Shown: in pieces, positions 8,412-21,476 of the stretch | How the letters are laid out: the number at the start of each line of letters is the position of its first letter | Numbering within the stretch: the stretch's first letter is position 1 | Origin: Williamsia sp. 1135 | GTDB taxonomy: Bacteria > Actinomycetota > Actinomycetes > Mycobacteriales > Mycobacteriaceae | NCBI RefSeq assembly: GCF_002095395.1 | Contig: NZ_MJEI01000090.1 | Span: 29,180-93,179, forward strand | DNA length: 64,000 nt | Direction of reading: 5' to 3' | Notes under the pieces: generated by a model | Told to the model about the DNA's origin: nothing | What the model saw: only the letters and a program-made list of their open reading frames with translations | Database searches by the model: none | Made by a program: the position numbers and the translations under genes

Positions 8412-9457
8412 TGGCCAGATCACCCGCTGAGGAACTCGACGTCGACGGCACCCCCGTCCGGCTGTCCAACCCCGACAAGATCTACTTCCCGCAACTCGGC
8501 GAAAAGGGCGGTCGCAAAAGAGATCTGGTGGAGTATTACCGCGCTGTAGCGCTGCAGGGTGCGTTGTTGACGGCGCTGCGGGATCGGCCGACGTTCCTGC
8601 AGCGCTTCCCTGATGGCATCGAGGGCGAGGAGATCTACCAGAAGCGGGTTGCGGCAAAACGTCCCGAGCACGTGCAGTCGACCTCCATCACCTTCCCGTC
8701 CGGGCGTAAGGCCGACGCCATCCGCACCACCAGCGCCCAGGACATCGTCTGGGCAGCCAACCTGGGGACGGTGACATTCCATCCATGGCCGACCATCGCA
8801 CCCGACAACGATCACCCGGACCAGTTGCGCATCGACCTCGATCCCCAGCCGGGGACCGACTTCTCCGATGCCCGCCGCGTCGCGATCGACGTGTTGCGGC
8901 CGCTGCTCGACGAACTCGGACTGCACGGCTACCCCAAGACCTCGGGCGGCCGTGGACTGCACGTCTATGTGCCGATCGAACCGAGGTGGGATTTCATCGT
9001 GGCCCGGCGTGCGGTGATCGCGTTGGCCCGCGAGCTGGAACGTCGTGACAACTCGGCGATCACGACCTCGTGGTGGAAGGAAGAGCGCGGGGAGCGGATC
9101 TTCATCGACTTCAACCAGAACGCCCGCGACCGCACGATTGCCGCCGGCTATTCGGCACGGCGGACCCCAACCGCGACCGTCTCCACCCCGGTGAGCTGGG
9201 ACGAGCTGGTCGACGTCGACCCGCTGGACTGCACCATCGCCACCGTTCCGGCCCTCCTGGAGCGCCGCGGCGATCCGATGGCCGACATCGATTCGCGCCG
9301 CGGCAGTCTCGACTCGTTGATCGAACTGGTCGAGAGGGACGAGGCTGCCGGGCTGGGGGACATGCCGTATCCGCCGAGCTATCCGAAGATGCCGGGGGAG
9401 CCCAAGAGGGTTCAACCGTCCCGGGCGCGGCCTGAGGAGCCGGGTGGCGACGACTGA
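8411..9457 (+). CDS. Prim-PolC (LigD-type primase-polymerase domain protein)
   Basis: A 348-residue archaeo-eukaryotic primase-superfamily polymerase, equivalent to the polymerase domain of LigD but encoded alone. The metal-binding Asp-x-Asp is in RIDLDPQPG (Asp 142, Asp 144), and the conserved TSGGRGLHVYVP strand follows. In mycobacteria the stand-alone enzyme is called Prim-PolC and was reported to work with LigC in short-gap filling and base excision repair, preferring ribonucleotides. The TGATG overlap with ligC supports the same partnership here. The C-terminal 40 residues (PYPPSYPKMPGEPKR onward) are charged and probably disordered. No ku gene is seen in the window. Confidence 0.92.
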   Translation: MARSPAEELDVDGTPVRLSNPDKIYFPQLGEKGGRKRDLVEYYRAVALQGALLTALRDRPTFLQRFPDGIEGEEIYQKRVAAKRPEHVQSTSITFPSGRKADAIRTTSAQDIVWAANLGTVTFHPWPTIAPDNDHPDQLRIDLDPQPGTDFSDARRVAIDVLRPLLDELGLHGYPKTSGGRGLHVYVPIEPRWDFIVARRAVIALARELERRDNSAITTSWWKEERGERIFIDFNQNARDRTIAAGYSARRTPTATVSTPVSWDELVDVDPLDCTIATVPALLERRGDPMADIDSRRGSLDSLIELVERDEAAGLGDMPYPPSYPKMPGEPKRVQPSRARPEEPGGDD

Positions 9458-9521
9458 CGGTCAGGTCGTAGCGGCGGACCGACACCCAGCGAAAACGCAG
9501 CCCAGCTGACACAATCCGCCC

Positions 9522-11243
9522 ATGGAACTGCTCCTTCTGGTGCTGGTGGGCGCCGTTGTCGTCACTGCGTTCGCGGATCGCCGTGGCATGCAGCCGGCCT
9601 TGATCATCCTGGTGGTCGGACTGCTCATCTCATTCATCCCGGGCCTGCCTCGGGTCGAGCTCGAGTCGCACATCCTGCTGACGGTGGTGTTGCCGCCGCT
9701 GTTGTATTCGGCGGCGCTGAACTTCTCGTTCCCCAGCTTTCTGCGGAACATCAAACCGATTCTGGGCCTCGGTGTGGCGATGGTGGTGGTCACCGCCTTC
9801 ACCGTGGGTTTGGTGGCAACCCTCTTCATCCCCGAGTTCACCTTCCTGCTGGCCTTGCTGCTCGGCGCGATCGTGGCACCCCCGGACGCGGTCACGGCCG
9901 TGGCGATCGGTCGAAAGCTGGGCCTGCCCAAACGGGTCATGGCGATCCTCACCGGTGAGTCGCTGGTGAACGACGCGGCGGCGCTGTCCCTGTTCGCCAT
10001 CGCGGTGTCGCAGATCGCGGGTACCCACTCGTTCATCGGTAATCCGTTGCTGCTCTTCGGGTACAACGCGGTCCTCGGGCCCATCGTCGGTGTGGTCATG
10101 GGATTCGGGACGCTGTGGATCCGCCGTCACCTCAAGAACCCGGCACTGGAAACGGTTCTCGGGTTCGTGGTGCCGTTCGCGGCCTTCGTTGCCGCCGAGC
10201 ACCTGCACGCCTCGGGCGTGCTGGCCGTCGTGATCGCAGGCTTCGTGGTGGGGTCGGGGTCCGTGCACGCCGGGTACCAGACGAGGTTGCAGGAGCGGTA
10301 CGTGTGGAACTCGGTGGATGTCCTGCTCGAGGCATTTGTGTTCGCCTACATCGGATTACAGCTCCGGTTCATCATTGACGACCTGCGGGAGGCGCGGGAA
10401 TCGCTGGTGGGGGTCGCCGTCGCCTCGGTGGTCGTCCTGTTCGCGGTTCTCGTGATCCGGCCGCTCTGTGTCTTCCTCATGTTCGGTCGCGGGTTGCTGA
10501 GCAGTCATATGTCCAGCACTGCGGCGGAGATGGAGATCTCTGCAGGTCCGCGGTCACCTCGTCCGCGAAAGAAGACGGCCGACAAACCCGACAGACCTCC
10601 GCGACGCTCCGGTGAGAAGATGCGGTCGTGGCGGGACAAGATAGACCGCAGAAAGCTGACTTTTCAGGAAAGCCTGGTGGTTTCGTGGACCGGCATGCGC
10701 GGGGTGGTGACGTTGGCGGCCGCGTCAGGCATACCGGCGACGCTCGAATCGGGTGAACCGTTCCCAGAGCGATCGGCGATTCAGGCGATTGCGTTCGTGG
10801 TGGCGGTCGGGACGATCCTGATCCAGGGCACCACGCTGCCGTGGATGATCGCCAGACTCCATCTGCACTCGGAGGAAGAAGAACGCTACGTCCAGCGGGA
10901 GACATCGAAAGCCGAGAGCATCGTGCACTTCGCATCGGACGGCGTGATCGAGGACTTCGTCGCCGCGCCGCCGGACGGTCTCGACTCCTCCACCGTGGAC
11001 TACATCCGCACCACGGTCGCCAGGCAGTCGCGCGACGCCGAACAGATGCCGGATCCCGAAGCGCACACAGAACGGGCCGAGACCTTCGCGACGCTGTATC
11101 GCCGTGTGCTGCAGGCACAACGGGACGCTCTCATCGACAGTCGCGACGCGGGTGACATCGACGATGAGGCCGTCCGCGCGATGCTCGAGCGGCTCGATCT
11201 CCAGGAGGCCGGCCTGTCGGCGCGCCTGGAGAGTCGGCTGTGA
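9522..11243 (+). CDS. CPA1-family Na+/H+ antiporter
   Basis: A 573-residue monovalent cation:proton antiporter. About twelve membrane helices occupy residues 1-430. The family signature with the ion-binding Asp is visible as LTGESLVNDAAALSLF near residue 145-160. A charged loop (about 340-385, rich in Lys, Arg and Pro) interrupts the last helices, and residues 440-573 form a hydrophilic cytoplasmic tail, as in bacterial NhaP/YjcE-like proteins. It probably maintains pH and sodium balance. The ATG at 9522 begins directly with a membrane helix (MELLLLVLVGAVVV). It converges on lsr2 with a 4-base gap. Confidence 0.9.
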   Translation: MELLLLVLVGAVVVTAFADRRGMQPALIILVVGLLISFIPGLPRVELESHILLTVVLPPLLYSAALNFSFPSFLRNIKPILGLGVAMVVVTAFTVGLVATLFIPEFTFLLALLLGAIVAPPDAVTAVAIGRKLGLPKRVMAILTGESLVNDAAALSLFAIAVSQIAGTHSFIGNPLLLFGYNAVLGPIVGVVMGFGTLWIRRHLKNPALETVLGFVVPFAAFVAAEHLHASGVLAVVIAGFVVGSGSVHAGYQTRLQERYVWNSVDVLLEAFVFAYIGLQLRFIIDDLREARESLVGVAVASVVVLFAVLVIRPLCVFLMFGRGLLSSHMSSTAAEMEISAGPRSPRPRKKTADKPDRPPRRSGEKMRSWRDKIDRRKLTFQESLVVSWTGMRGVVTLAAASGIPATLESGEPFPERSAIQAIAFVVAVGTILIQGTTLPWMIARLHLHSEEEERYVQRETSKAESIVHFASDGVIEDFVAAPPDGLDSSTVDYIRTTVARQSRDAEQMPDPEAHTERAETFATLYRRVLQAQRDALIDSRDAGDIDDEAVRAMLERLDLQEAGLSARLESRL

Positions 11244-11247
11244 TCAC

Positions 11248-11580
11248 TCAGTGTGCGGCGTCGAATGCTTCGATGATCTGGGCCGGGACGCGCCCACGGG
11301 CATTGACCTCGTAACCGTTCTCGCGGGCCCACTCCCGGATCACGGACACATCCCGGGAGGGCTGGGTGGGGCGAGAGGTGTTGCGGCTCTGACGGACCGA
11401 ATCCGCTCGACGGGATATCGCCGCATACTTCTCGAGCGACTCATAGAACTCGTCGGCATGCTCCGGCGAGGTGTCGAACTCGTACTGCTTGTCGCCCAGT
11501 GCCCACCTGACCGTGACGAAATCGTCGAGCACGCTCCCGTCGATGTCGTCGATGAATTGAACGATCTGTTTCCTTGCCAT
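11248..11580 (-). CDS. lsr2: Lsr2 nucleoid-associated protein / xenogeneic silencer
   Basis: A 110-residue Lsr2 protein. Residues 1-60 form the dimerisation domain (MARKQIVQFIDDIDGS onward). A linker rich in Ser, Arg and Pro follows, then the DNA-binding domain with the AT-hook-like Arg-Gly-Arg in EVNARGRVPAQI. Lsr2 coats AT-rich DNA and silences acquired genes in mycolata. Length and architecture are normal. The gene stands alone, convergent with the antiporter; the 220 bases up to tRNA-Ser contain AT-rich patches (around 11625-11705) where the promoter must lie. Many genomes have more than one lsr2 copy, so this may not be the only one. Confidence 0.96.
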   Translation of the reverse strand: MARKQIVQFIDDIDGSVLDDFVTVRWALGDKQYEFDTSPEHADEFYESLEKYAAISRRADSVRQSRNTSRPTQPSRDVSVIREWARENGYEVNARGRVPAQIIEAFDAAH

Positions 11581-11804
11581 CGAGCCCCCACTATTCGCGC
11601 CACATGTTGGACGTATCCGTCTCAGACGTCAAAACTATAGCAAAAGCCTCCGTAGGATCGCTTATTGCGATGCATTGGGGAATTTTCAATTCTCCGAAAC
11701 CGGGAGGCGAGTATGCCGTCGAAGGCCGCAGGTGGAGGCGATATTCGCGAAAGGCAAAAGAAAGCCGACGCACACTGCTCGTGTGCGCCGGCTCGGTCGT
11801 GCCG

Positions 11805-11893
11805 TGGCGGAGGATAGGGGATTCGAACCCCTGAGGGCTATTAACCCAACCCGCGTTCCAGGCGAGCGCCATAGGCCACTAGGCGAATCCTCC
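11805..11893 (-). tRNA. tRNA-Ser (anticodon GGA)
   Basis: Read on the minus strand from 11893, the 89 bases fold as a class II tRNA: acceptor GGAGGAT/ATCCTCC, a D arm, an anticodon stem CTCGC/GCGGG around the loop CTGGAAC (anticodon GGA, decoding UCC/UCU), a long variable arm, a T arm GGGGTTCGAATCCCC, discriminator G and an encoded CCA. The long variable arm is diagnostic for serine. Confidence 0.95.
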
Positions 11894-11941
11894 GTCCGGC
11901 AGCCTACCGGTAATTTCGTGACCTCCCAAAACCTGCCTGCT

Positions 11942-11990
11942 CGGAGCTCGACCAGTCGGCGGAGACGCAGCGCAGCGGAGCTCGACCAGT
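11942..11990. repeat. Direct repeat of a 15-mer between tRNA-Ser and the SRP RNA
   Basis: The 15 bases CGGAGCTCGACCAGT occur at 11942-11956 and again at 11976-11990, 34 bases apart, with GCAGCGCAG-like sequence between. This looks like one or two copies of a short interspersed intergenic repeat of the kind common in actinobacteria. No coding potential is seen. Confidence 0.5.
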
Positions 11991-12021
11991 TGGTGGGTTT
12001 TCGCCTGTGGATTGAGCCCGC

Positions 12022-12027
12022 TACACT
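12022..12027 (+). promoter_or_regulatory. Probable -10 element of the SRP RNA gene
   Basis: TACACT lies about 7-8 bases before the inferred 5' end of the signal recognition particle RNA, the spacing expected for a -10 box. A weak TTTTCG at about 11998 could be the -35. Placement depends on the inferred RNA start. Confidence 0.4.
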
Positions 12028-12033
12028 CGACAA

Positions 12034-12124
12034 CGGATCCCGCGCGGCGTGCATCCTGTGAACTCCCCCAGGGCCGGAAGGCAGCAAGGGTCAGCGGGCT
12101 CTGTCGGGTGCGCGGGGTCCCCTA
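12034..12124 (+). ncRNA. ffs: Signal recognition particle 4.5S-type RNA
   Basis: The core domain IV is recognisable: the symmetric loop GGCAGCAAGGGTCAGC facing CTCCCCCAGGGCC with a GGAA tetraloop (CCGGAAGG), the most conserved part of bacterial SRP RNA. The outer helix is formed by GGATCCCGCGCGGC pairing with GCGCGGGGTCC. It binds Ffh and guides membrane-protein targeting. Ends are estimated to within several bases from helix pairing. The gene sits upstream of aspC, as in other mycolata. Confidence 0.92.
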
Positions 12125-12142
12125 CTTTGTTCGGAGCAATAA

Positions 12143-14762
<2,620 letters not shown>

Positions 14763-14793
14763 CATCCTGGGCAACGGGGTGAGGAGTTCAGGC

Positions 14794-16125
14794 GTGGTTA
14801 CAGACCAGGTGGGGACCGGTGGACAGACGGTGGATCGCGCACGATTCCCGAGTAACCCACTGGTGTTGGCGGCGTTCGTGGTTGGTGCGCTAATCGCGCT
14901 GTATGTACAGGCGAGGTTCATTCCCCTCGACACCCGACATTTCGGACTCTTCAAGAACCAGGTCGATCTCGACGTTTACCGCGCGGGTGCCGAACATCTC
15001 GCCGACGGCAGGCCCCTCTACGACATCCCGATGCTCAGGAACGGGCTCCTCTACACCTACACGCCATTCTCGACGATCGTGTTCCAGCCGACCACCTGGG
15101 TGAGCGTCGGGATGGCCGTGAAGCTGTGGAGCGCAGCGATCTTCGTGACGCTCTACTGGGTGGTCGTCGCATCGTTCCGGAGCCTCGGTTACCGCGTCGA
15201 CTGGAGACTGCTGGTGGTGGCCGGGGCGATCGTCTGCATCTCGACGCTGATGGAGCCGGTGCGAACGACGATCTGGTACGGCCAGATCAACGTGTTCCTG
15301 ATGGCCATCGTGCTCGCCGATCTCCTACGCCCGGATGGCAGTCGGCTCAAGGGAATCGGGGTCGGGCTCGCGGCCGGTATCAAACTCACCCCCGGTTTCT
15401 TCGTCGTCTATCTCGCCATCACTCGGCGCTGGCGGGCGGTGGTGGTGGCGATCGCCACCTTCGCGGTGACCGTGGTGATCGGCGCACTCGTGACCCCGCA
15501 GCAGTCGTGGAACTACTGGACCGATCGGGTGATCAACTCGGGCCGGGTGGGGCCGACCGACGCCCCGAGCAACCAATCCATCAAGGGTGCGCTCGCGACG
15601 GTGTTCCACACGGCCACGCCCAGTGGTGCGCTCTGGCTCCTGCTGTCCGCGATCGCCGTCGTGCTGGGCCTGTCGGCCGCCTATTTGGCGTACCGCCACG
15701 GTCAGGAACTGCTGGCCCTGTGCCTGACCGGGATGACGACCACTGCGGTGTCGCCCTTCACCTGGGGCCACCACTGGGTGTGGTTCGTCCCCCTCCTGGT
15801 GATCGCTGTGCATCTGCCCATCGCAGCCTGGCGAAGGGGCAGCAGAACCACTGCCGGTTGGTTGCTGTTCGCGGCGCCGGCGCTGTTCGTCACGGTGTTC
15901 GTCTGGCGCAACTATCTGCCCGGCGGTGCGCTGGGCATGAAGCCGTTCTACGGCACCGGCATGTTCATGACCCCGTTCCCGGATTGGCTGCGCTGGTTCT
16001 CGGCGGCCCCGTATCTCTGGGTGTTAGGCGTGAGCGCCGTCAGCACGCTGATCGTGTGGGGACCGGGCGAAATTCGCGGGTGGCGTGTGCGCGCCGCTGA
16101 CGAACGTGCGTCGGCTTCTGCCTGA
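14794..16125 (+). CDS. GT87-family (GT-C) mannosyltransferase, second copy
   Basis: A 443-residue paralogue of the preceding gene, sharing FKNQVDLDVYRAGAEHL, LMEPVRTTIWYGQINVFLM and TWGHHWVWFVPLLV at matching places. The likely role is extracytoplasmic mannosylation (or another pentose/hexose transfer) in cell-envelope glycolipids. I prefer GTG 14794, which has GTGAGGAG about 7 bases upstream, over GTG 14779, which overlaps that ribosome site. Differences from its neighbour lie mainly in the C-terminal third, suggesting a different acceptor rather than redundancy. It is the last conserved gene before the accessory flavin region. Confidence 0.88.
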   Translation: MVTDQVGTGGQTVDRARFPSNPLVLAAFVVGALIALYVQARFIPLDTRHFGLFKNQVDLDVYRAGAEHLADGRPLYDIPMLRNGLLYTYTPFSTIVFQPTTWVSVGMAVKLWSAAIFVTLYWVVVASFRSLGYRVDWRLLVVAGAIVCISTLMEPVRTTIWYGQINVFLMAIVLADLLRPDGSRLKGIGVGLAAGIKLTPGFFVVYLAITRRWRAVVVAIATFAVTVVIGALVTPQQSWNYWTDRVINSGRVGPTDAPSNQSIKGALATVFHTATPSGALWLLLSAIAVVLGLSAAYLAYRHGQELLALCLTGMTTTAVSPFTWGHHWVWFVPLLVIAVHLPIAAWRRGSRTTAGWLLFAAPALFVTVFVWRNYLPGGALGMKPFYGTGMFMTPFPDWLRWFSAAPYLWVLGVSAVSTLIVWGPGEIRGWRVRAADERASASA

Positions 16126-16301
16126 CGCCGCGGCCGAACATTTGGCGTTGTTTGTCTGATCCGGTGAGTATTCCCAGCTAGCGGCGTCCTCCTTCGGAGG
16201 TGAACTGGCGCAATGAGCTCGGCATCTGGGGGTTGCACTCCAGTCATCAGCGACCGCTTGAGTGGTAGACGCAGCTCACAAACTCAATGGAGGGGCATAC
16301 G

Positions 16302-18552
<2,251 letters not shown>

Positions 18553-18567
18553 TCCGCTTCATCCTTG

Positions 18568-18607
18568 ACGAGGGCACGTGCCACCGCTGCGGTGGGCGTG
18601 CCCTCGT
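18568..18607 (+). terminator. Strong hairpin terminator after ribBA
   Basis: ACGAGGGCACG (18568-18578) pairs perfectly with CGTGCCCTCGT (18597-18607), and the loop carries a nested CCACCGC/GCGGTGG hairpin. It follows ribBA by 15 bases and ends just before TCTCGT. It separates the flavin-supply operon from the monooxygenase genes, implying a separate promoter for the latter between about 18610 and 18800. Confidence 0.75.
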
Positions 18608-18819
18608 TCTCGTGGCCGTTGCACAATCGGCGTTAGAACGTGCGTCGGTGTATCGCCAGAGCTGAAACTGCTGGTCCGCGCGTCTGTGACCAGATGCTGA
18701 CCCTATTCGAGCGGCGAAATCAACTCGTGAAGCCCGGGCAATACCGCAGACTCGCCCGCGACGTGGAATGGGTGCATCGCCGATCCAGGTGGTCTCGATT
18801 TCGGACGTTGGGAGAGTAC

Positions 18820-20136
18820 ATGTTTCACCTCGGGTGGTTCTTGGGTCAGGGTTTCGGAATCCAACCGTGGCGCGGCACGTTCGACGGCAATGCGGCGCAC
18901 GACTGGATGAAGCCCGAACGCTATGTCGACCTGACCTCGTCGCTCGAACGGGGCGGATACGACTTCGTGTTCATCGAGGACACCGCCATGGTCGAGGACA
19001 CCTACGGCGGTTCCGCGGCATTCACGCTCGCCCACGGGGAGATGGCACCGAAGAACGATCCGCTGCCCCTTGTACCGCTCATGACCCAGCGTTCCAAGCA
19101 CATCGGGGTCATCAACACGATGTCGACCATCCAGTATCCGCCTTACCTCGCAGCCCGGTTGATGACCACTCTCGATCATCTGACCGACGGCCGCGCGGGG
19201 GTGAACGTGGTGACGTCGGTGACACACCGAGTGGCCCAGAACTTCGGGTACGACGAGCACCTGCCGCACGACGAGCGGTACGCGATGGCCGAGGAGTGGA
19301 TGGACGTCGTCAGCGGTCTCTGGGAATCGTGGGAACCCGGCGCCGTCGTGGCGGACACCCAGACCCCGATGTATGCCGATGCCTCGAAAGTGCACCCGAT
19401 CGACCACAAAGGCAAGTATTTCTCCAGTCGTGGGCCGTTGAACACCATTCCCGGGCCGCAGCGTCGACCGGTGGTTGCGCAGGCCGGCAACTCGATCCCG
19501 GGTCGAGAGCTGGCTGCGGCGCATGCGGACACAATGCTGGCGATGGGTCGTGATGTGGCCCAGATGAAGGCATTTCGTGAGGACATGCACGAACGGCTGA
19601 TCGCTCACGGCCGCAAACCGACCGACTGCAAGGTCTTGTTCCTGGTGACGCCGGTCCTCGGTGAGACCGACGCGCACGCCGCCGAACGCGAACGCGAGCG
19701 GGTCCGTCGCACCCACGATCAGGAGAGCATCGAGATGGTCCTCTGGGGGATGTCCTACATCAGCGGTGGCACAGTTGATTTCAGCAAGTTCGATCTGGAT
19801 GCGCTGATGCCTGACATCGTCGGCAACGGTGAACAGAGCTCGATGCAGCAGTACGTCAAGGGCAACGAGGACAAGACGCTGCGCGAAGTCGTCACCGGCG
19901 TCCGCCAGATCGGTGATCTCGGGCTCATCGGATCACCGGACACGGTTGCCTCGAAGATGGGCGACATCATGGACGAGGTCGGCGGCGACGGATTCCTCTT
20001 CTACGATCCGCTGAACCTGAACCGGCGCACGATCGCCGAGTACACCGACGGTCTGAGCCCGGCATTGCGTAAGCGTGGGCTGATCCGGGACGGGTTCGAC
20101 GATGTGACGTTCCGCGAGAACCTGCTCGCATTCTGA
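18820..20136 (+). CDS. NtaA/DmoA-type LLM flavin-dependent monooxygenase (type A, copy 1)
   Basis: A 438-residue bacterial-luciferase-like monooxygenase that uses FMNH2 from a separate reductase. It belongs to the NtaA/SnaA/DszA/DmoA branch, known for cleaving C-N or C-S bonds (nitrilotriacetate, dibenzothiophene sulfone, dimethyl sulfide). Visible are FHLGWFLGQGFGIQPW at the N-terminus, LTDGRAGVNVVTSVTHRVAQ, PVVAQAGNSIPGRELAA and the tail RKRGLIRDGFDDVTFRENL. It is closest within the window to the gene at 24145. ATG 18820 has GGGAGAG just upstream; a 60-residue upstream extension is rejected. A short inverted repeat, CTGGTC/GACCAG (18671-18693), lies in its 210-base leader. Confidence 0.92.
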   Translation: MFHLGWFLGQGFGIQPWRGTFDGNAAHDWMKPERYVDLTSSLERGGYDFVFIEDTAMVEDTYGGSAAFTLAHGEMAPKNDPLPLVPLMTQRSKHIGVINTMSTIQYPPYLAARLMTTLDHLTDGRAGVNVVTSVTHRVAQNFGYDEHLPHDERYAMAEEWMDVVSGLWESWEPGAVVADTQTPMYADASKVHPIDHKGKYFSSRGPLNTIPGPQRRPVVAQAGNSIPGRELAAAHADTMLAMGRDVAQMKAFREDMHERLIAHGRKPTDCKVLFLVTPVLGETDAHAAERERERVRRTHDQESIEMVLWGMSYISGGTVDFSKFDLDALMPDIVGNGEQSSMQQYVKGNEDKTLREVVTGVRQIGDLGLIGSPDTVASKMGDIMDEVGGDGFLFYDPLNLNRRTIAEYTDGLSPALRKRGLIRDGFDDVTFRENLLAF

Positions 20137-20168
20137 CCATTTCACACACGAGAGAGAGGACCCCTTAC

Positions 20169-21476
20169 GTGGCAACACAACCTTTCCGCCTCGGCTGGTT
20201 CGGCAATCTGACCGCGCCGGAGTGGCGGGACGGCTGGTCCGAGCAGGACGCGACCGGCTGGACCGACGGCCGATTCCATGTCGAGATGGTGCAGGCCATG
20301 GAGCGGGCCGGTTTCGATTTCATGATGCTCGAAGACTCGCTGATGGTGCCTGACATCTACGCGGGCACAGCCGAACTGGAACTCAAGCACGCGGTGTACG
20401 CACCCAAACTCGACCCGGTCCCGGTCGTCTCGATGCTGGCCTACGCGACCGAGCACATCGGTATCGTCGCCACCGCATCGTCGACGTTCTATCCGCCGTA
20501 TCTGCTCGCCCGGACGTTCGCGACCCTCGACCACGTCACGCGGGGCCGGGTCGGCTGGAACGTGGTGACCTCCAGCGAGGATCGTGCAGCACAGAACTTC
20601 GGCATGGACGAGATTCCCGAGCACGACAAACGGTACGACGTCGCGGCCGAGTTCCTCGACGTCACCACCAAGCTCTGGGATTCCTGGGATCCCGACGCGA
20701 TCGTCGCCGACCCGGTGACCGGATACTATGCCGATCACACCAGGGTCAATCCGATTCATCATGACGGGGAATACTTTTCGGTCCGCGGTCCGCTCAACAC
20801 GCCCCGCGGACCGCAGGGCAAGCCGGTGATCTGCCAGGCGGGTTCATCACCGAGAGGCCGCGATTTCGCCGCTGCGAACGCGGACATGCTGCTGACCATC
20901 CCCAACGGTCTGGAAGAGATGAAGAAATACCGGGACGACATCCGGGCGCGAGCCGAGAAGTTCGGCCGCGACCCCGACGAGATCAAGGTGTTCTTTGTCG
21001 TCGCCCCGGTGGTGGGGCGGACCGACGAGATCGCTGCGGCCAAGCAGGAGGAGTTCCTCTCACAGAAGCAACGGAACTACGAGTTCCAGATGTGCAACTT
21101 CGCCGCGACGATGGAAATCGACTTCTCGGTCTTCGACCCGGATCAGCCGATCCCCGATGACGTCACCACCAACGGGCACCAAGGGCAGTTCGCCATCTGG
21201 AAAGACATGTTCGGCGGACGGTCGATAAAGGATGCCGCGTCCGCGATGCGGATCGCGAGCCTGGAGATGATCGGCAGCCCGGAGACCATCGCGAACACGA
21301 TGGAGGAGGCGATGGACTACGTCGGCGGCGACGGCTTCATGTTCTTGTCGCAGCCACCGAGCCGGTCCTACATCGCCGACATCACCGAGGGGCTGTGCCC
21401 AGAACTGGCACGTCGTGGTCTGATCCGGACCGGTTTCGGTCACAAAACCTTTCGGGAGAACCTGCGTGCCTTCTGA
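20169..21476 (+). CDS. NtaA/DmoA-type LLM flavin-dependent monooxygenase (type B, copy 1)
   Basis: A 435-residue monooxygenase of the same branch but a distinct subgroup: it has FRLGWFGNLTAPEWRDG where type A has GWFLGQGFG, MLEDSLMVPDIYAGTAELEL where type A has FIEDTAMVEDTYG, and TRGRVGWNVVTSSEDRAAQ for the flavin-contact loop. The C-terminal tail RRGLIRTGFGHKTFRENL is shared. GTG 20169 follows AGAGAGAGGACC. It sits 32 bases after the type A gene, so both are probably one transcript. Its stop overlaps the MFS start by 11 bases. A second type B copy at 22812 is very similar throughout. Confidence 0.92.
   Translation: MATQPFRLGWFGNLTAPEWRDGWSEQDATGWTDGRFHVEMVQAMERAGFDFMMLEDSLMVPDIYAGTAELELKHAVYAPKLDPVPVVSMLAYATEHIGIVATASSTFYPPYLLARTFATLDHVTRGRVGWNVVTSSEDRAAQNFGMDEIPEHDKRYDVAAEFLDVTTKLWDSWDPDAIVADPVTGYYADHTRVNPIHHDGEYFSVRGPLNTPRGPQGKPVICQAGSSPRGRDFAAANADMLLTIPNGLEEMKKYRDDIRARAEKFGRDPDEIKVFFVVAPVVGRTDEIAAAKQEEFLSQKQRNYEFQMCNFAATMEIDFSVFDPDQPIPDDVTTNGHQGQFAIWKDMFGGRSIKDAASAMRIASLEMIGSPETIANTMEEAMDYVGGDGFMFLSQPPSRSYIADITEGLCPELARRGLIRTGFGHKTFRENLRAF

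Noticed and set aside
16126..16301. Possible FMN or SAM riboswitch upstream of the flavin operon
   Set aside because: Only a short 5-bp hairpin is visible; I could not match the conserved core of any riboswitch class that I know.
18608..18819. Possible regulatory RNA in the leader of the first monooxygenase
   Set aside because: One 6-base inverted repeat is present but no extended structure; the region is reported only as a promoter-bearing leader.
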